A stretch of 64,000 nucleotides of DNA, taken from Volvox africanus (lineage: Eukaryota; Chlorophyta; Chlorophyceae; Chlamydomonadales; Volvocaceae). Positions 58,301 to 64,000 of the stretch are shown here, in pieces. The notes under the pieces are model-generated. The model had not been told where the DNA came from. It worked only from the letters and a program-made list of their open reading frames with translations, and made no database searches. Position 1 is the first letter of the stretch; each line of letters opens with the position of its first letter. The DNA lies in the NCBI GenBank assembly GCA_030268105.1, contig BSDZ01000080.1, positions 3,225,501-3,289,500 of the forward strand, in the 5' to 3' direction. A program made the position numbers and the translations under genes.

Positions 58301-61266
58301 CGGGAATCCAGCCAAAGACATGTCAGCGAGGTCGTACATCACCCGCCACCTGCTCGTCCATGATTGGACCCACCCATGTCGGGGCCTTACTACTCTTTAC
58401 GATTCCCAAGCACCGGCCCCCAGTAACCAAGAACCTATCTGGCAATCCGTATCCATTCGCGCGATACTACCCTTCCCCCCCCCTTTTAGCAAAACCACTA
58501 AACCCCTCCCAGCCAATCGTCGAAGGTCATCCCCCCCCTCCCCCCGAATGATCCATTACGTCAGATTTGCACATTCACGCCATGGCAGCGAACTCCACCG
58601 ACTAGGGTTCATCATGACTGCGCCACGTGTGTATATCGCGTATATATATATATATATATATTTATGAACGTCACACACACACAATATATATATATTTGTA
58701 TATATATACATATATATATATATTGTGTGTGTGTGACGTTCACGATGTAAGGCTGGACTCCAAAAAGGTAGGTTATTTTTAGAACAAATGTAAGTATGGA
58801 GCAGATTATTAAGAGCTTGTAATTTCCTATCTATTGAGACCATTGCCATCTTTGCAATATCGGCAATTTCAGAACGATTTTTAAGATTAGCCGTTCTCCT
58901 ATATATGGCAAGACGAAGAGAACTATCTTCAATATAAGTAGTTGGGACCATTTCTTTTTTTAACTTACACAAAGTGTATTACAGACTCTATCAAGTGGCC
59001 GATTCTGCCATCTCGTTACCTCGTCAATAACTCCGTCAGTTATCGTTGAAATTAAATCTTTAGAAATTTCTGTCTGGTAGATCTCTTCTAAATGCCGGTC
59101 CGGTCAATCCCTCCGGTCCCCGACCTGTCCCTTTCCCCCGAAAAACACACACACAGGGCCCAGTTGACGGCGTGAGCGCACCACCACCTACCTGTCGTGC
59201 TGCTGAAGAAGAGCCGCGATACGGGTGTGCTTGTACTGCAGCGTACGGCGGTTGACCTGAGTGGGATGCGCCGTGAGGACGATCTCCACCTGCTGCTCCG
59301 AAACCGCCTGGTAGAGCTCCTCGGGGTTTACTCCCTCAGTGATCAATCGGGAAAAGACGTTCTCGCAGCTGTTGGCGTTCGGCTCCCGCTGGGACCGGTC
59401 GCGTCGTACGCTGCCGGGAAAGATAGGGGCCAGGTGAGGGTCGGGGGGAGGGAGGCAGGAGGGAAGGGGGAGGAGGTGATGGCTATCCTTGATGTCAAGA
59501 ACCTTGCCCAGCTCAACCTGCCCCCTTCATTCAGCATGGCTGCTAGTTTTGCCCTTATCACCACCACCACCACCGCCACCGTCATCACCAACATTGTCAT
59601 CACCCAAATCGCCATCACCGCATTGCTATTTAACATTGCGCCGTACGGCACTGTGCTGTCATCTACCCAAGCTGAGTTATCACGTAGAGTGGGGCTTCCA
59701 ATTCCCCCCCCTCCGAGGGCAATACACCGTGCCGTTACCCTTCCCTGTGTACCCTTTCCGCATCCATTCACGCACCACTCACCCGTGGTGCAGCTCCGCG
59801 ATACCACTGAGGTTGAGGTAATGGCCGCACGCCCGGGTCAGCGGCACCGCCTCCTCCATCCCCAGCGTCATCAGCTCATCTGCTAGGCGCTTGGAGATCA
59901 TATTGGAGGCATCCTGAGGGGTCCAGGGTGGGCGGAAGGGGCGAGAAGCAGTGAGCGGGAGGGACAGAGCCGAGTGTGCACAAATCAGCCATGCGGTTTC
60001 ATGCGAGGAGGAGGGGGGGACGTTGCGGCCAGCCCCAGCCAACACCTTCCCACCGGTAGGGGCGGAGCTCGGGGGTAGGGTAGGGAGAGGTCGGGGTGGG
60101 AAAACGCAGCAACACAGGAGTCAGTGCCGCAGCCGTGGGGGTTGTCGGGAATAAATCCAGGAAGGGGTTGAGACACGGGGGACAACAAAACACGTCTGGA
60201 GAGCACATTGGGAGGGTAGGGTAACGAACAAACCCTGGTTAAGGCGCTCATATGGAAATTTGGTTGTCGTTATTTCGTTATAGGTGGCGACCGGCTCAGT
60301 TAGTGAGGGCATTAGAGATGTGCATTCAAAGGACACAGTGCAGCATATCATCACATACCCCCCAACCCCGCCAAAGACGTCAGCGAGCGGATAATGATGG
60401 AGGTTGAAGGGGGGGTGGGGGTGAGGGGGTGAGGTTGAGGGTGGAAAAGAGGCAGGACCTCTCAGCAGACACGCGACCAGCTCACCGTGTCCCCTTTCAA
60501 CGAGAGAGTAGAGGCGCACTGCGCGAGTGTGCGTATCCTCTCAATCTGCGGCGTTTGAGATCAGGAGAGCAGCAGGAGGATAACGACGAGGGGTGGTGCA
60601 GGACGGGACTAAGACCAGAAATCCACAACGGTTCGATGTCCCTGGAAGCAGATGATGTGTGCTGGGATAGGTGGGTGCTCGCGTGCCTTTCTGAGGCTGA
60701 GACCTACTACAGGAGACCTCTCCCTCTCTCTCTCACACACACACACACAGCATCCAACTCCCTTAGCATCACCACGGTATCAGCTATCAAAAGGTAGCAA
60801 TTATACAATGGGGCCGATGGCGATGGCGATGGAGATGGAGATGGCTAATCGCGTCCAGGAATAGAACGTGATAACTCGCAACCGGAGGTTCGGAGCGAGG
60901 GTGGAGTCTAACACGCGACCAAGTGGACGAAGCCGCTGTATGTTTGTTAACATTTTAAGCATGGTAATTATATTTGGTTAATTGCAAAACGAGAACCAGG
61001 TTCCGAGCGGTATTCGATAAACGCAGTGCGGGTGTACTAACCTTCTTGAACAAATCCTCGCCAACCTCCACACGCAAACACTCGTCAAGGAGACTGCCAA
61101 GGAGCTTGCAATCATCTTCAAGGGGTGTCAGATCATCCTGCGGCCGCAGCGGTCAGCATCGTCGGACGTCGCTGGGGTTCTCCATCCATCACGTTTTGAC
61201 AAATCACGACATCGACAATCAACCACTTACCCTCACGGCTCCAAAGTCATATGTTGAATCCGTCAT
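49301..61266 (-). CDS. PPC2: Phosphoenolpyruvate carboxylase, bacterial-type (PPC2)
   Basis: 22 minus-strand exons: 61266-61231, 61137-61042, 60545-60486, 59913-59783, 59410-59192, 58096-57984, 57712-57597, 57081-56932, 56808-56413, 55753-55172, 54801-54662, 54527-54419, 53918-53805, 53502-53431, 52973-52863, 52544-52470, 52092-51932, 51776-51361, 50630-50488, 50126-49923, 49752-49657, 49408-49301. Every junction keeps phase, giving 1215 residues, near the size of Chlamydomonas Ppc2 (about 1.2 thousand). Catalytic motifs are present: [65 protein letters not shown] and GSRPARR. The protein ends RNTG, and the plant-type N-terminal phosphorylation motif is absent, both bacterial-type traits. Exons 9-10 encode an Ala/Gly/Pro-rich disordered insert (about residues 335-600) typical of this subfamily. 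It carboxylates PEP to oxaloacetate in the cytosol; family members join plant-type subunits in Class-2 complexes. Intron 7 has a GC donor, and several introns carry repeats. Confidence 0.95.
50127..50487 (-). other. PPC2 intron 19 with dispersed repeat copy A
   Basis: Around 50161-50205 it contains GACGAATGAAACGAATCC followed by TGGTGCTGATACTGAAGAAA and CGAGGA. Near-identical segments occur in introns 14 and 6. Confidence 0.8.
50775..51360. repeat. 17-bp minisatellite, about 34 copies
   Basis: Tandem copies of CCCCCCTCTACTGCCCA fill most of PPC2 intron 18. Variants with CCCCGC cluster at the right end and with ACTCCCC at the left. On the sense strand the intron's donor (GTGCGGGGTGGG) is itself a diverged repeat unit, so the array begins at the splice site. 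Confidence 0.95.
53016..53080. repeat. Dispersed intronic repeat copy B (PPC2 intron 14)
   Basis: GACGAATGAAACGAATGAAA is followed by CGAATCCTTGTGCTGATACT and GAAGAAACGAGGACCAACCG, matching copies at 50161 and 57798 with an internal duplication of AATGAAACG. Confidence 0.8.
54861..55030. repeat. 12-bp array (GTGCGTCCGTCC), about 13 copies
   Basis: Tandem GTGCGTCCGTCC units in PPC2 intron 10, ending near the acceptor side of exon 11. Confidence 0.9.
55963..56160. repeat. CCCCTTCAACCC-type imperfect tandem repeat
   Basis: Imperfect pyrimidine-rich units (CCCCTTCA, ACCCCCCA, CCCCTCA) in PPC2 intron 9, strongly strand-asymmetric (G/A-rich on the transcript). Confidence 0.8.
57798..57865. repeat. 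Dispersed intronic repeat copy C (PPC2 intron 6)
   Basis: GTCGAATAAAACGAATACTG is followed by AATGCTGATACTGAAGGAAC and GAGGACTAACCACCGTGAAG, a diverged copy of the segments at 50161 and 53016. Confidence 0.75.
57940..57982. repeat. (CA)n and (CG)n alternating tract
   Basis: CA dinucleotides followed by GCGCGC next to the donor of PPC2 exon 6. Alternating purine-pyrimidine sequence of the kind able to adopt Z-DNA. Confidence 0.8.
58666..58741. repeat. Perfect 30-bp inverted repeat (hairpin)
   Basis: Arms 58666-58695 and 58712-58741 are exact reverse complements (GAACGTCACACACACACAAT then AT alternation) around a 16-bp AT-rich loop. It lies in PPC2 intron 5, directly beside the bacterial-like block. 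Confidence 0.9.
58745..59097 (-). pseudogene. Bacterial-derived fragment: IS256-family transposase piece plus Mfd-like piece
   Basis: An AT-rich block inside PPC2 intron 5. On the minus strand about 59093-58983 reads [16 protein letters not shown], then [16 protein letters not shown]: the conserved N-terminal catalytic-domain stretch of IS256/Mutator-type bacterial transposases. The reading then leaves that family. From about 58968 to 58790, in another frame, it reads [20 protein letters not shown] followed by [14 protein letters not shown], which resembles the C-terminal domain of the transcription-repair factor Mfd; the part after that is eroded. Neither piece is complete or expressed as such. 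Base composition contrasts sharply with surrounding introns. The likely source is an AT-rich bacterium; a Rickettsia-like endosymbiont is my inference. Transposase call strong, Mfd call tentative. Confidence 0.7.
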
Positions 61267-62060
61267 CCTTGCAACGGAGGTTTAGCGCGAGCCCTAGTAA
61301 CCTAACACGGTGTCGGGTGTAAAGAGCGACACAGTCTTCAGGGCGCTGCCAAGCCGTGAATCATTTAGCAAACTATGGCAAGGGCGATATATCCAGAGGT
61401 TCTAGTGGAGGTATGTCCCAAATTTGTGCGCAGGAAATTCACGACGGTCTCCGAAACCATGGAAAAAAGTTCATCCTTTTGGGTAAAAACTCAAATGTAA
61501 TACTGATGCGTCATTGCTGTGGTCAATTGCAACAATGCTGGCTTCTAAGCAGTCCCAGGCCACCGCTCGCAGCGTCCGCGCTAAGGAGCCAGTCATGGCA
61601 GGTTGGTCATACACGAAGGAAAGCCGAGCAGCTTCATAACCAATTACGATTAATTGCAAATGATATGCCTTTATGGATGCATTGTAATCGTGGTCAGCGA
61701 TTTATTCTCTAACGCATGCTTCTCACCCCGTCGCCCGGCGGCCGATACTAAGGCGCCGGAAGATGTGTCATGCAAACAGCCCGATCGTTATGAATAAATC
61801 CTTTCATTTTAAATTCTGGGAGATGTGATAAACCCCGATTCAGTTTGGCCATGTATCCCCGGTTGGCGTTACGTCGTCAGCTATCTTCCATCCAACTCCT
61901 GCCCTCAGAAATTCAATGCCGTAACATGACTAATGTTCTGGGCTGATAATTTTCAGCGCCCTTCTGTTATGCTTCTTCAACCCACGGCCTTTTTGCAGCT
62001 GCCCTTCGCGCCTCCGCGGGCTCCGCCGTGCGTCCCTTCACGGTGGCCTCATCCGCAGCT
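61267..62060. promoter_or_regulatory. Divergent intergenic region, PPC2 / FabG
   Basis: About 795 bp between start codons. A minus-strand open segment at 61471-61659 has protein-like composition but no recognised relative. The region presumably holds both promoters. A possible acceptor (TTTTTGCAG, ending at 61997) would extend FabG upstream. Confidence 0.4.

Positions 62061-64000
<1,940 letters not shown>

Overview
The window looks like nuclear DNA of a volvocine green alga (Chlamydomonas/Volvox/Gonium relatives). The evidence is: dense GT-AG introns in every recognisable gene; TGTAA polyadenylation words after stop codons; telomere-type TTTTAGGG and TTTAGGG islands; GC-rich, Ala/Gly/Gln-rich coding sequence; and a bacterial-type PEP carboxylase with the 'RNTG' C-terminus and long disordered insert of the algal PPC2 type. 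No bacterial operons, CRISPR arrays or rRNA genes were seen. All gene models were spliced by hand, following reading frame, splice phase and family alignment from memory, with no database search.

Layout, left to right. 1-2.5 kb: degraded DNA with a retroelement gag-like remnant (minus). About 2.6-10.6 kb, possibly to 13.4 kb: a large unrecognised minus-strand gene or genes, very rich in low-complexity repeats. 13.8-17.2 kb: HemW-like radical SAM protein (+). 18.1-18.65 kb: FMC1/LYR-like mitochondrial assembly factor (-). 19.1-21.9 kb: TMEM65 family membrane protein (+). 24.2-26.0 kb: TFIIH subunit TFB4/p34 (-). 26.2-29.3 kb: organellar peptide deformylase PDF1A (+), sharing a 267-bp head-to-head promoter with TFB4. 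31.1-34.9 kb: WDR20/CreC-type WD40 protein (-). 35.7-46.6 kb: BIG-type Sec7 ARF-GEF of about 2538 residues (+). 49.3-61.3 kb: bacterial-type PEP carboxylase, 22 exons, 1215 residues (-). 62.1 kb to the right edge: plastid-type 3-oxoacyl-ACP reductase FabG (+, runs off the window).

The genes largely alternate in strand, giving divergent starts (FMC1/TMEM65, TFB4/PDF, WDR20/BIG, PPC2/FabG) and convergent ends (HemW/FMC1, TMEM65/TFB4, PDF/WDR20, BIG/PPC2). They are housekeeping genes rather than one pathway, although several products are organellar (HemW, FMC1, TMEM65, PDF, FabG).

The most unusual signal is an AT-rich block of about 350 bp inside intron 5 of the PEP carboxylase gene. One part reads as a piece of an IS256-family bacterial transposase. 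The other part reads, less certainly, as the C-terminal domain of Mfd. This suggests DNA captured from an AT-rich bacterium, perhaps a Rickettsia-like endosymbiont. It abuts a perfect 30-bp inverted repeat. Other points are a short repeat family dispersed in three introns of the same gene, tandem arrays lying just after 5' splice sites in several genes, one apparent GC-AG intron, and interstitial telomeric islands.
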